Shown here: positions 35,127 to 45,111 of the stretch, in pieces | How the letters are laid out: every line of letters starts with the position of its first letter | How positions within the stretch are numbered: the first letter of the stretch is position 1 | Made by a program: the position numbers and the translations under genes | Assembly (NCBI GenBank): GCA_943736015.1 | Contig: OX031069.1 | Span: 38,846,728 to 38,910,727 of the forward strand | Direction: 5' to 3' | Length of the DNA stretch: 64,000 bases | Source: Tridacna crocea | Taxonomy: Eukaryota; Mollusca; Bivalvia; Cardiida; Cardiidae | Notes under the pieces: generated by a model | Told to the model about the DNA's origin: nothing | What the model saw: only the letters and a program-made list of their open reading frames with translations | Databases searched by the model: none

Positions 35127-35239
35127 ATCTGGTAAAGCTTTCAGAATAAATGTCCTTTTTAATGTCAGTTGATTATATTCTCTGCCCGGTCGGGAGAGGT
35201 TGGGTTTCGTATTTGGCAGTGTAAGAGTTAAGGGAATTT

Positions 35240-36160
35240 GACAATTGGATATACAGTGTATGCATCAGTCAATATCTTTTGTTTTTACTTACAGACTTGT
35301 CCGATCGCTGGAGAGAAATAACTGATACATGTGGAAAGCTTCAGAATGGATTGATCTACTGTTATAAAAATAACCTCGGAGATGGCCCTAATAAACTGAC
35401 AAAATGGAATTAAAACAGGGAAGAATTTCCTGCTTGTATTGTGTCTGGAATTTCTAACATAGAGAGATACCCATTGGATCGTTGGTTCCCGATTGTTATC
35501 TTAATTAACGACTAATTAATAAATCATTAATGAATTGTGTGTGTTCCAATTTGAGTGATGCATTACATGAGTTTAGTGTCAAGGGAAGATTATATTGGCA
35601 AGTTTCCTCTTGCTGCGAACAAGGAAATACTTGGAAGTGAGCAACAGAATAATTATGTATATGCCGGATTTAACACTTCAAAATGAATTTTAAACTGAGG
35701 ATATCTTATTGTGACTCTTACCAAACAGGACTAAACTCGAGGTATAAGAATAAAGTACTGGTCGTTATGATGCGGAAAGATCTTTTGATATGAAAACTGA
35801 TGAGCTCAGCATGCGCCTGTGCAATATAAAGAATAAAATGCTCAATAATAAATTAAAATCAAAAGGGAACTAAGCAGTGCGAAAGAATATTTGAAGAGTT
35901 GAGACCAGTTGTTAATATTGTTTCATCTTTAAATGCAATACAAAACAGTTATATGAAACAGAATTCAATGAATTGGCAAGATCTATTTAAATACTGTAAA
36001 AGACAGTTCATCTTGAAAAGTTAGATGTGTAAAAAGTATTATAACAAAAGAGTTAGATCGGAAATTAAGTAACTAGTAGCGGAACACAACATTGCTTAGG
36101 ATATTCAACACATTAAGATTTTAAAGTTTCACTTCGTACAGTGATACATCCATAGTAACT
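35240..36160. other. Upstream flank of the receptor gene
   Basis: No repeat family or open frame recognised. It would hold the promoter and any 5' untranslated exon, but I see no decisive core promoter motif. Confidence 0.4.
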
Positions 36161-36448
36161 ATGGCAACAACAGTATCTGTTGCTTTCCTCAATGAGAGCA
36201 ATGGTACAACTGAGAGTACAGTGGAACGATTCACGGGGCCAAAGTTGTACAGCGTGGAACATGCAGTTGTAACATCGACGGTGCTCGGTTTGATGATTTT
36301 ATGCACGATCATCGGGAACGTTTTCGTGATTGCTGCCATCATTTTAGAGAAAAATCTACACAACGTTGCAAACTATCTCATCCTATCGCTGGCTGTGGCT
36401 GACCTCATGGTAGCGGCCATTGTGATGCCCATCAGTGTTGTTGTCGAG
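36161..36448 (+). other. 5-HT1: Receptor exon 1 (coding part)
   Basis: Codes residues 1-96: extracellular N-terminus, TM1 and TM2. It ends GTCGAG followed by the donor GTATGG, so the intron is phase 0 after E96. Reading on past the donor gives only seven more codons before a stop. A 5' untranslated exon further upstream cannot be excluded. Confidence 0.93.
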
Positions 36449-39400
36449 GTATGGAGTTCTTTTTGTATATAATGTTTTGTCAACTGTAGATGAAATTCCC
36501 ATCCTTTTCTAATCGTTAAGATTCAAAGGCTAGGCATTTGATTGACTGAGGCATTCTGTCTCCACCAATCGGATAGCCGGCCTTAGAATTAAAGAAAAAA
36601 GCATCGATTGATTGATTATCCAATATCAGGGTCCACATTCATCAACCATACTTAAGAACATTCTTGGGTTTATTCTTCAGAATTTTGTCATTGTGAAAGT
36701 ATCAGAACTTCTGATTGGCCAAACCAATTGGTTTAGTCAATCAAAAGTTCTGTTACTTTCTCAGTCAGAAAATCTTGAACATTGAGACAAAGAACTTTCT
36801 TAAGAATGGTTGGTAAATACGGACCCTGATATAGCTCTGTGCAATATCAATAATTTGTCAAGTATACATTAAAATAAGCTGTTGCTAATAAACCAACCAT
36901 AATTATATGTGTCCAAAAGGAGATAACCCATATAAACCAAGCAAAAATCAACATATACTTACTAAGATTATCCCATCAGTACGTAAACCTCCACCAGCGA
37001 AGTTGACCGAAGATTTAAATGTGGTCTGCCAAAAGCAGCACCGATAGAACAATTACAACCCAGTACACTTGAACTGTTGTAGGTATAAAGCTCACAAGGG
37101 TCGAATCAAACATGTTGGTAATTATGTTAAAGCGACGTACACAATATACAGGAATACAGCAACCAAAGCTTAACTGATCTCTGGTTAATGCACGAGTTAA
37201 TGATAAATGTAAATGATACTTAACTATAGTAATTGTTGTCTTGATAAGAAGAATTTTGTGTTTAAGGTCATGTGATAGAAAAAAATATTCAATAGCAACA
37301 TCAGTGATTTGGACGTTTTGAGACATAGTTACGGAATTGGCCGAGTTGTGACGAGTGCTGTGACAACCTGAGCGGGCAATCTTAACACACACCAATGACC
37401 AGACTGATAGATTACTCTCCCTTTTAATTTTATATTTAGACATCGAGTTTAAGCACTGAACTGGCCAATCAAATAGCACCCCCAGCATTTGCTCGCGATA
37501 TGCCCCTCATACTACTTACTTGGTCACTTCATTGGTCAGTTCTGTTGATATCGTGTACCACTTTTGCGTATAAAACTTTGGCTATTACTAGTTTTAGTTT
37601 AAACACATTTTATTGCCAATTTATGTTACAAGAATAAGATTTACAATACAGAACAATATACATAATCAAATGACTAAGCAACAAGTTCTCGCAACCTAGA
37701 TTCGGTCATTCCCTTTATAAAATTGCATTTTTTAGAGTCGCCCTTTTTCACTTTTGGCTTTCAGAATATTACACTATTTTCAATTTTATTATTTGAAGAC
37801 AATTTTGTTCCAGTGATTATCAAACGTGCTAATTACTTTAACTCTTTACCAGACAAGAAAGTTTCATACCTATTCAAATTAAAAGCATTTGCAGACGACA
37901 ATTTCATGGTGGCTCAAATGGTTCCCCCCCCCCTTTTTTTTTCTTTCCCTTTTCTCCCCCCCCCCTTTTTTTTTCTTTTTTTTTTCTTTTCTTGGTTTTT
38001 TTTCTTTTAATTTCATGGTGGCTCAAATGTTTTTTTCTTTTCTTTTTTTTTTCTTTTCTTTCTTTTCTTTTTTTTTTTCTTTTCTTTGAAAGGATAGAAA
38101 ATTGTGGTTACCAGCATTTTCTCCTTTTCCCACAATGTTTTCAAATGGCTTCTTCTTCAGGGTCGTTAAAAGTCGTCATTGTATGGAAAAGGGTTAAATA
38201 GTTGTCTAATGATATAGATCCATGCCAAATCATGAAAGAGAATGGTCTTTGAACATTGAGAATATTTTACAAATAGAAAAATGATTCGACAAAGGTCAGC
38301 CTTCGAGGAATAGCATGAGTTGATACTTTTTGCAAATGGATTAAACCAGCAAACTGAAACGTTCCATTTTATTGCTCTGTCTAAGGGTGTAAAATAATCC
38401 TCTAGACAGTTTATGGAAAAGTCCCAGTTAATAATACTTCTATTTAAAGAAAGTGGCAGAAAATATGAGACAGACTAAGCTCAATATCACGCTTCACTTT
38501 CTGGGAGAACAATGCCTCCCGTGAACTCTGGTATAGAGTCCTTGATTAGATGGATTCGAGCCCATAACTACTAGCTCCCTGCCAGTAATCCGACGGTCGC
38601 GAATTCAATTTCTAGCACGGGCAAGCTCTTGTGGAAGACCGATCGTAGCCATTTCGTCAACAACATTCAATTATTTCTCACTGCTAAACAGCTTTTGGTT
38701 ATGTTCATTTAATAACGTAGCCAGTGCCTTAGAAGGAGTATTTTATGAAGCAATGGCAAAAAGAAAATTCAGTATGACATAGACAGGTGAACTCACTCTT
38801 ACTGCGATATGACTGGTTATTATCTAAAAACAGCTTTTGTCACTAAATTGAGCAATAAATTAGTCACAAAGCAGGCTGAAATCATGGATAAAATTTGTCA
38901 AAAGAAGAAACGGGGAAAATTGCAGGCCAGACTCTATAAGAGCATTAGTAAAAATATAATTAAATATTAATATAATTAGAAATTTCACCTGTATTTTCTA
39001 ACATTATTTTCTAACACTGTATTAAACCTCTATTACTTTTTTGTGAAGGGAGGTAATAATAATCTTCCTTTGAATTGAGGATATAGCTGTGTTAGAATTA
39101 AAAATGATAATTCTATGAAGGCAAATCCTCCAAAAGTGGCTCGGTTAAGATGCTACAATAGTGATGGTTTTTAATGATATCATATTTTCCAGAGTAAAAA
39201 TACAGTGGAAATAGATGTTCCGCTCCAGGGTAGGAATACCTGAAGGTCAATCACGGGTAATGAGGAACATCTACATATATAAGTATTATCATGAAATCCT
39301 AAGAATTTAATATATGATATGCTGAAAATTTGGAACAACTACATTAACTTAATCGGCCCACATTTTTACGTTTGGCTTACTTTGAAGTACTGTTTATGAT

Positions 39401-42245
39401 TAAATTATATTTTTATCGCAGAATAATCAAGGAATTACCTCCCTTTGATGAAAATTTTGAGAACACATGAAAATAATTAGATTAAAATGAATTTTGAAAT
39501 AAGAAATGCTTTTGGAAATAAAGCTGCTATATTTATGTTCATTTATCGGTAACAAATAAGAGCAATGTTCTTGGGAAAAATGATAAAGTGCACCTTCGTA
39601 ATGCTTTTTACAAAGCAAGTCATATTATAATACGGATCAATTCTGGAAAGTCAATGACCTAACTCTTTACCAAGCGACAAAATTTTAGACTGATCCACTT
39701 TGAAAGCACTTGCAGACGACAAAAAAAACGTAACTAAAAAGATTGAGATTTGTTTCCAACAGGTTAGAAGGCATTGTGGGAAAAGGAGAAAATGCTGATT
39801 ACCAGCATTTTCTTCTTTTCCCACAATGATTTCAAAAGGCTTCTATCTCAGGGTCGTAAAAATCAGGGATCGTTTTGTAAAGGGTTATTTTATTATGAAG
39901 AATGATGGTCTAATATTTAGAATAAAGCAAAAGGTTTGGGCTATGCATAGCTTCCTTTATAATTCGCAAAATTTACAAAACATGGACAACTCTGCACTGC
40001 ACAGTTCCGTAGTTTTAACATCTCTCTAACAGATTATGTTTTTGAAAACATTGTTCAAAAAGGAGTAAATGCTTGCAACGAGCATGTTTTTCCCAGAATG
40101 TTTTCTACCGCTTCAAAGACAAAAAAAAAGTTAACTTTAGCCATATTTCCTCAAACTGCAAATGCTTTCAATTTAGACAAACCGAAGATCTTATCGCTGG
40201 GTAAAATGTTAAGAGGGAAAATACCGTGCACGAATAGCTGTTTACGTGGTATCATGTTTAAATCTAATTGTCTGTCGTGTGACCTTAGCATGCCATACTA
40301 TTTTGTGGCTTTCGAAAGAGATCGTATTACCTCGTACAGAGGAACTCGTTTAATATCGGTTGATTTCGAAGAAACCAGGGTCCGTATCCACCAACCATTC
40401 CTAAGAACATTCTCAGCCTTATTCGTCAGAATTTGTCAATGTGAAAGTAACAGGACTTCTGATTGGCTAAACTATTTAGTTTAGCCAATCAGAAGTTCTG
40501 TTACTTTCGCAGCCAGAAAACCTTGGAGAATAAGACTAGGAACTTTCTTAAGAATTGTTGGCACCCAGGAGTTACTGAGGAAGCCCTGTTGTCTGTGTCT
40601 CCGTAGTGAACCCTCCTAGTAACCTTCCAAGTCGTCGTCATGGTCGTCGTTGTCTTGATGGTGGCCGAAATGGTCGTCGTGGTGCAAAAGCTTTAACACA
40701 GAGGATATTTGTTTATTTCTGTGAAAGATCGAAATTTATTTCATCGAGTGAACACCATCGGTAGTATTTTCACGAGTGGCTGGCGCGCAGCCACTTGTGA
40801 AAATACTACCGATGGTGTTCACTCGATGAAATAAATTTCGATCTTTCACTGAAAAAAAACTGACACAAATATTTTATGTTTCTTCCCCCTTTTCAATTGG
40901 GGTTTTCATCAAAATTCAGCACCGTTGTATTTAGTAAATCCCCGTGGCGTACCCCCTCCACATAGCAACGCAATACAATATTATGTAAAGTGCGAGAAAT
41001 ATAGTGTGAATGACGTCATAATTCTCCGTTGTTGAATCTCACGTAACTATTGCGTAGGAACTACTATTTCCACCTACAGTTGAAAAGTTGGAAAGCATAG
41101 CATAGCATTTTATTGTCGACTTTAGAGCATACAGCTCATTATTATACAATATAAATCAATTCAATACATGCGTGTATAACGGTATTTTTCACCGGTCCTA
41201 ACTATGAAATATCGAAAAATATTTCATCAATATTTCTCTATAACCTACCGGAAAGCATAACATAGATTTGTATATTTTATCTTTACAGATAAGCCAAGGA
41301 TGGTTCATGAGATCAGAAATATGTGACATGTATATTTCCCTAGACGTGCTCTGTTGCACCGCCTCTATACTTCATCTTGTTGCCATCTCGGTGGACCGCT
41401 ACTGGGCCGTCACGAACATTGACTACATTCGGAGTCGAACTGCGAAGCGCATTCTTATCATGATCGCTGCAGTCTGGTTTATTGCAATGTCCATATCGAT
41501 ACCACCCCTGTTTGGATGGAAGGACGGCAATGACCCGGCAGTTACCGGAATATGTTTAATAAGCCAGGACTATGGATATACCATATTTTCGACAGTTGGG
41601 GCGTTTTATTTGCCCACCATTTTAATGCTTATTATTTATGCTAAGATATTTAGCGTTGCCCGGCAACGTATTCATCGGAAACGATTTGTGCAAGAAAAAA
41701 ACAGTGCTGCAAAATCAGTTGCCGATAAAGTAACAAAAATGACTAATCTTTCAGTGCCAAGAGAATCGCCATTATCACGCTCTGAAATCTCAGAAATGCC
41801 CAATGGCAACGGTAGTAGTAGTAGTGCAGAACATGATGATAATGAGAATAAATTTAAAACAAACGGACATGTGGACGACGCCACCACAGCCATGCTACCC
41901 AAAACAGACAATGAGGTGTTAAAAGCAAAAAGACAGAAAGAAAAACTCGAAATGAAACGCGAGCGAAAAGCAGCTCGAACTTTAGTGATCATTACGGGGG
42001 CGTTCATCATTTGCTGGTTACCGTTTTTCATTATCGCTGTTATTCGACCATTTATACAAAAGAAAGTGCCCATACCGCCGCTCGCAGAGAGCATAACTCT
42101 CTGGCTCGGCTACTGTAACAGTCTTCTCAACCCAATCATCTACACGATCTTTAATCCCGAGTTTCGTGCTGCATTTCAGAAAATTCTTTTCGGCAAATAT
42201 GGCCGTAAATACAGACAGAATAAATCCAGAAGTAATTGTAGATGA
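36161..42245 (+). CDS. 5-HT1: 5-HT1-type serotonin receptor (GPCR), joined exons 36161-36448 and 41289-42245
   Basis: Class A G-protein-coupled receptor of the plasma membrane, predicted to bind serotonin and, as in the 5-HT1 family, to couple to Gi/o. The join gives 414 residues, close to human 5-HT1A (about 420). Seen: sequons N11 and N14; TM1 about 38-62 with G52-N53; TM2 71-95 with LAVAD and D81; C108 and C185 for the disulfide; TM3 with amine-binding D115 and DVLCCTASILHL, then D132-R133-Y134; W159 in TM4; S197-T198 and P205 in TM5; CWLPFF at 338-343; W368, Y371 and NPIIY (377-381) in TM7; helix 8 from about 385. Loop 3 (about 221-325) is Ser/Asn-rich and ends in basic KRERKAAR. The junction reads VVVE then ISQGW, matching the continuous EISQGW and VTNIDY stretches I recall from insect 5-HT1 receptors. 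The start ATG has A at -3 and G at +4. TM7 position 7.39 is L367, not the Asn of mammalian 5-HT1A. The only late C-terminal Cys is C413. Subtype within 5-HT1 is inferred; octopamine or dopamine receptors are less likely. Confidence 0.95.
36629..36827. mobile_element. Family F element in the receptor intron
   Basis: Inverted ends near AGGGTCCACATTCATCAACC and GGTTGGTAAATACGGACCCT; the core is GATTGGCCAAACC with its inverse. Confidence 0.75.
37838..38197 (+). mobile_element. Family A element expanded by a polypyrimidine tract
   Basis: TTAA at 37838-37841 and 38194-38197. AATTTCATGGTGGCTCAAAT occurs twice (about 37899 and 38009) around and within the C/T tract. The hairpin left arm is mostly lost. 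Confidence 0.8.
37920..38088 (+). repeat. Poly-C/poly-T tract in the intron
   Basis: Alternating runs of C and T with TTTTCTTT words on one strand. Length is likely polymorphic and hard to assemble. Confidence 0.85.
38985..39275 (+). mobile_element. Family E copy, decayed
   Basis: GGGAGGTAATAATAATCTTC and AATGATAATTCTATGAAGG match inner E sequence; the TIRs are unrecognisable. Confidence 0.5.
39659..39888 (+). mobile_element. Family A element in the receptor intron
   Basis: CTAACTCTTTACC to AAAGGGTTATT. The hairpin is at about 39775-39831. Confidence 0.8.
40030..40212 (-). mobile_element. Family A copy in the receptor intron, decayed
   Basis: Diverged hairpin (GTAAATGCTTGCAACGAGCA) with right end GTAAAATGTTAA. 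Confidence 0.65.
40376..40568. mobile_element. Family F element in the receptor intron
   Basis: CCAGGGTCCGTATCCACCAA left end; core palindrome GATTGGCTAAAC with GTTTAGCCAATC at about 40459-40488. Confidence 0.75.
40700..41263 (+). mobile_element. Family D element abutting the receptor acceptor
   Basis: Foldback with long perfect arms (GTGAACACCATCGGTAGTAT and complement) at 40728-40850, then CCCCGTGGCGTACCCCC, GCATAGCAAC-like ACATAGCAACGC, TGACGTCA (41011-41018) and the end CTACCGGAAAGCATAA. Confidence 0.85.
41255..41288 (+). promoter_or_regulatory. Splice acceptor region with a possible branch site in element D
   Basis: T-rich TATATTTTATCTTTACAG ends at 41288. The nearest branch-like sequence, GCATAAC at about 41256-41262, is about 27 nt upstream and belongs to the terminal GGAAAGCATRA of the D element. 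Branch use is inference. Confidence 0.5.
41289..42245 (+). other. 5-HT1: Receptor exon 2 (coding part)
   Basis: Codes residues 97-414, TM3 through the C-terminus, then TGA at 42243-42245. It starts after the acceptor TTATCTTTACAG. The open frame continues upstream to an in-intron ATG at 41268, but those seven codons are intron sequence, since the receptor join restores the expected extracellular loop 1. A short AGT repeat near 41812-41824 codes five consecutive-type serines in loop 3. Confidence 0.93.
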
Positions 42246-42246
42246 A

Positions 42247-42333
42247 GTGAACTGTAGTCCTGTGTTTGAAAGAACTACAGTGCTGTGTTTGAAAGAACTA
42301 CAGTGCTGTGTTTGAAAGAACTAAAGTGCTGTA
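42247..42333 (+). repeat. 23-bp minisatellite directly after the receptor stop
   Basis: About three to four units of AGAACTACAGTGCTGTGTTTGA with an exact 23-bp period (AGAACTA at 42271, 42294 and 42317). Related to the 24-bp array at 42567-42860, from which it is separated by a B element. Confidence 0.85.
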
Positions 42334-42545
42334 TTCACCCTTATCCTGCTAATAAATGAAATGAAGCTTTCTATCGATAGTACGAGCCCGAAACTTTACT
42401 ATTTAATAGGTATTTTTGGGGTAAGTATATCTCCTTATTGGACAGAGAAGATCAAAGATCAGACTGCACGTTCTGTGCAGTCTGATCTTGATTTACACTG
42501 TCCGCAAAAAGGTCATTGAGTCACTCTTAGCAGCCTAAGGGTTAA
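42334..42545 (-). mobile_element. Family B element in the receptor 3' flank
   Basis: Full-length copy bounded by TTCA on the left and TTAA on the right, with inverted ends near ACCCTTATCCTGCTAA and TTAGCAGCCTAAGGGTTAA. The central palindrome is at about 42448-42500. It splits the minisatellite and supplies the AATAAA at 42351. Confidence 0.8.
42351..42356 (+). promoter_or_regulatory. First AATAAA after the receptor stop
   Basis: A perfect polyadenylation hexamer 106 nt after the stop. It lies inside the B element at 42334-42545, where other B copies read CTAAATGAAA; an extra AT-like insertion here creates CTAATAAATGAAA. Use as the true signal is unproven. Confidence 0.5.
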
Positions 42546-42566
42546 AAGAAAAAAAAAAGTGGTGTT

Positions 42567-42860
42567 AGAATGAAACCACACTCCTGTGTTTGAAGGAAAC
42601 CGCAGTGCTGTTTTTAGAAGAAACCACAGTGCTGCTTTTGAAAGAAACCACAGTATTGTGTTTGAAGGAAACCACAGTGCTTTGTTTATAGGAAACCACA
42701 GTGCTGTGTTTGAAGGAAATCATAGTACTGTATCAACAGCAAACCACAGTGATGTGTTGGATGGAAACTACAGTGATGTGTTGGTCGGAAACAACAGTGC
42801 TGTGTTTATAGGAGACCACAGTGACGTGTTGGACGGAAACTACAGTGTTACTTTCGTTGC
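42567..42860 (+). repeat. 24-bp minisatellite, octapeptide-like (NHSAVFEG) array
   Basis: About 11 units of a 24-bp repeat (GAAACCACAGTGCTGTGTTT core). It is open in one frame (42586-42870) as degenerate octapeptides such as NHSAVFEG and NYSDVLDG, nearly every one holding an N-x-S sequon. It sits in the 3' flank of the receptor and has no recognised homologue. The related 23-bp units upstream would not keep frame, so I treat it as a non-coding minisatellite. Confidence 0.8.
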
Positions 42861-42985
42861 ATGGATTTAGTACATGTATAATGTTTAATTTGCCTTCCAG
42901 CTAGTACATAATGCATTTTCTGTATATAATGTATAAACTGCTTCAACAAAACGTATTACCCTTTATGTGGGCAAGTTACATAATT

Positions 42986-43240
42986 GACCTGCAATATGCG
43001 AATATGGGCAATCGAACATTTGCGTAAAGTGTCGTCTTGGATCAGCCTGCGGGACTGGGCAGGCGAGTCTGAAATGATATTTTCCGCTTTTATGTAATTT
43101 TCTGTTTCGCGCAAGTCTATTGTAGCACAAAATCTGAAAAGGGTCATATAGTACTGTCTGGGATTAGCTTGCACGGATTGGGTAGGCTGATCTAAGACGA
43201 CACTTTACGCAAATGTCCGAATGCTTCATTTATGTGTCAT
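42986..43240 (+). mobile_element. Family C copy, diverged
   Basis: CATTTGCGTAAAGTGTCGTC at the left and GACACTTTACGCAAATGTCC at the right; inner palindromes are decayed. Confidence 0.75.
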
Positions 43241-43317
43241 TCTCTGGAAAAAGGGCGTTAAATGCATTTCTGTGATACGTTTTACCACGTTAAGTGATCA
43301 CATAAATTATGATAATT

Positions 43318-43397
43318 ACCGTTGGTTTACGTCAAAAATCTTGTAACTACAGCTTGTTTCAAGCTGTAGTTACGAGATTTTTGAAGTAAACCGACGT
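43318..43397 (+). mobile_element. Family G palindrome
   Basis: AACTACAGCTTG TTT CAAGCTGTAGTT centre and GTAAACCGACG outer arm. Confidence 0.8.
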
Positions 43398-43941
43398 TTT
43401 GGACATGTCAAATTCATTTTGTCATACAATCAATAAAATCATAAGACAGAGTGATACTTTGACAGGTAGAAAATTGAGCCCATAGCAAAAGATTTGAACC
43501 TATGTCAACTTTCGCGGACTGCACAGTCTGATCTAAGTCGAAACTTTTTTTTTTTTGCAGAAATATTAAGCCCCCTTTTCACAGAGCATGGCTCATCATT
43601 TTTCTCTTTGCTAACAGTGCGGATTGTCATCAGATTACAGAATGTGCAGCTTGACCTAGAATTTGTACTGTTTGTGAGATATTTAAAGACACACAGTCTT
43701 GTGAAAGGATGTGCTATTTTTTTGTTTTGTCTACTACAAAAATGAATAAGCTATAATTATAAGTAGACATGTTTTGTGAGAAAGAAGGTAAATGCATCTG
43801 CGAAAAGTATCGATCCAGTTCGCCATTGGTCAATTTTCTGTATGTCAAAGGACCAGCCTACCTCATGATTAAATCAGTTGTTAAAAGAAAAGCAGCTGTT
43901 ACGGATCCATAAGTCTGTAATGTCTTGCTTGGTATGATGCA

Positions 43942-44110
43942 TTAATTCTCAGGCTGCCGTGCGCGACTCACTGACCTTTAGCGGACAGTGTAGATCAAAG
44001 ATCAGACTGCACAGAACGTGCAGTCTGATCTTTGATCCACACTGTCCGATGATAAGATACTTTTTCCGTAAAAGAATAACTTTGAAACAGCAAAATGTTG
44101 GGTGATAAGC
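43942..44110 (+). mobile_element. Family B copy
   Basis: TTAA at 43942-43945, perfect palindrome GATCAAAGATCAGACTGCAC with complement at 43993-44037. The right end runs into the TAAGCCCCCTTTT dispersed word. Confidence 0.75.
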
Positions 44111-44186
44111 CCCCTTTTGCCAGAGCATGGCTCGTATCTGTTTTGTCCTATAAGCTTTTTTTATCAAATATTTCCATGTATTAACA

Positions 44187-44423
44187 ACCTATATAAGGAA
44201 GCCTTTTGTAAACATTGTTGATAAAGGAGGAGATACTGATAACCAGCATTTTTTTCCATTTCCCACAATGTTTTCCAACCCATAAGGTACACCTTTCTTC
44301 ATTATAGACACATTAGATTTGTAATTTTCAAAAGTTAGCATTTTCTCTTTTTCCCCACAATATTTTCTACAAGCTTCTTTTATCAGGATCGTCAAATGTA
44401 GGGATTGTGTGGTGATGGGTTAA
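44187..44423. mobile_element. Chimeric family A copy
   Basis: Both outer flanks are the same family end (AGCCTTTTGTAAACATTG on the left, GTAGGGATTGTGTGG on the right), and there are two hairpin-like segments. It looks like a fold-over or recombinant of two copies. Confidence 0.6.
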
Positions 44424-44725
44424 AAGACGGAAGCTGCCAAGATTGGCGGAATAGCCGGTACGAAAACGTTGATATTTACCATTTGGGCTGTAGATCTAAT
44501 TCCGAATAAGAATGCAATATAAAACACCATGAATAAACGCCGTGATTCTACAATTTGAGTGGTCACTTGCTATGATGTCAGTCACCAATCGAACGACAGC
44601 TGTGGGACAAGCTACACACATGCACATTAAAGTTGCCTATTTAGGTGTTAAGCCATATATAAGAGTATTCTCGTATAATACTGATAAATTCAAATATATT
44701 TTTATTGCAAGCGCAAAGTACCATG

Positions 44726-44956
44726 CCGGTGTAATGCAGAAAAATGACCCCCATTACGAAATGACCCCCGGCGGAGAGGAATGACCCATGGGTCATTTTC
44801 CGACGTAGAAAAATGACCCGGGTCATTATTCTACGTCGAGAAATGACCCGGGGGTCATTTCTCGACGTAGAGAAATGGCCCATGGGTCATTGTTCTACGT
44901 CGAGAAATGACCGTAGGTCATTTTGTAATGGGGGTCATTTCTCTGCATTACACCGG
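44726..44956. mobile_element. Family H element, full length
   Basis: Ends CCGGTGTAATGCAGA and inverted TCTGCATTACACCGG. It has the same palindrome order as 31830-32072 with one unit shortened. Confidence 0.85.
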
Positions 44957-45040
44957 TACAGTTTAAAAAAAAGGTGCAATTTTGGAGTTTTAAATTACCG
45001 TATTGTTGGTGCGCATATAGATGACTGTCTATTTTTAGGA

Positions 45041-45092
45041 CATCAGATGTGACGTCATCGTACTGGTTTGAATACGAATCCTCGTGATAGAC
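45041..45092 (+). repeat. Short repeat with TGACGTCATC (partner of 10780)
   Basis: TTTGAATACGAATCCTCGT follows the perfect TGACGTCA at 45050-45057. Confidence 0.6.
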
Positions 45093-45111
45093 ACAACACC
45101 TAACTTGTTGA

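Larger units (their letters stand above)
36449..41288 (+). other. Receptor intron, GT-AG, phase 0, repeat-rich
   Basis: The 4,840-bp intron carries two F copies, A copies at 37838, 39659 and 40030, a decayed E copy and one full D copy directly before the acceptor. No further coding exon with GPCR similarity is visible in it. Confidence 0.9.

Noticed and set aside
37015..37488. 157-codon minus-strand frame in the receptor intron
   Set aside because: No recognised domain, antisense within an intron, and composition like translated AT-rich non-coding DNA.
38570..38640. Possible further tRNA-like SINE head
   Set aside because: Only a weak B-box-like GCGAATTCAATTTC; no A box or tail could be placed.
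41672..42094. 140-codon minus-strand frame
   Set aside because: Antisense shadow of receptor exon 2.
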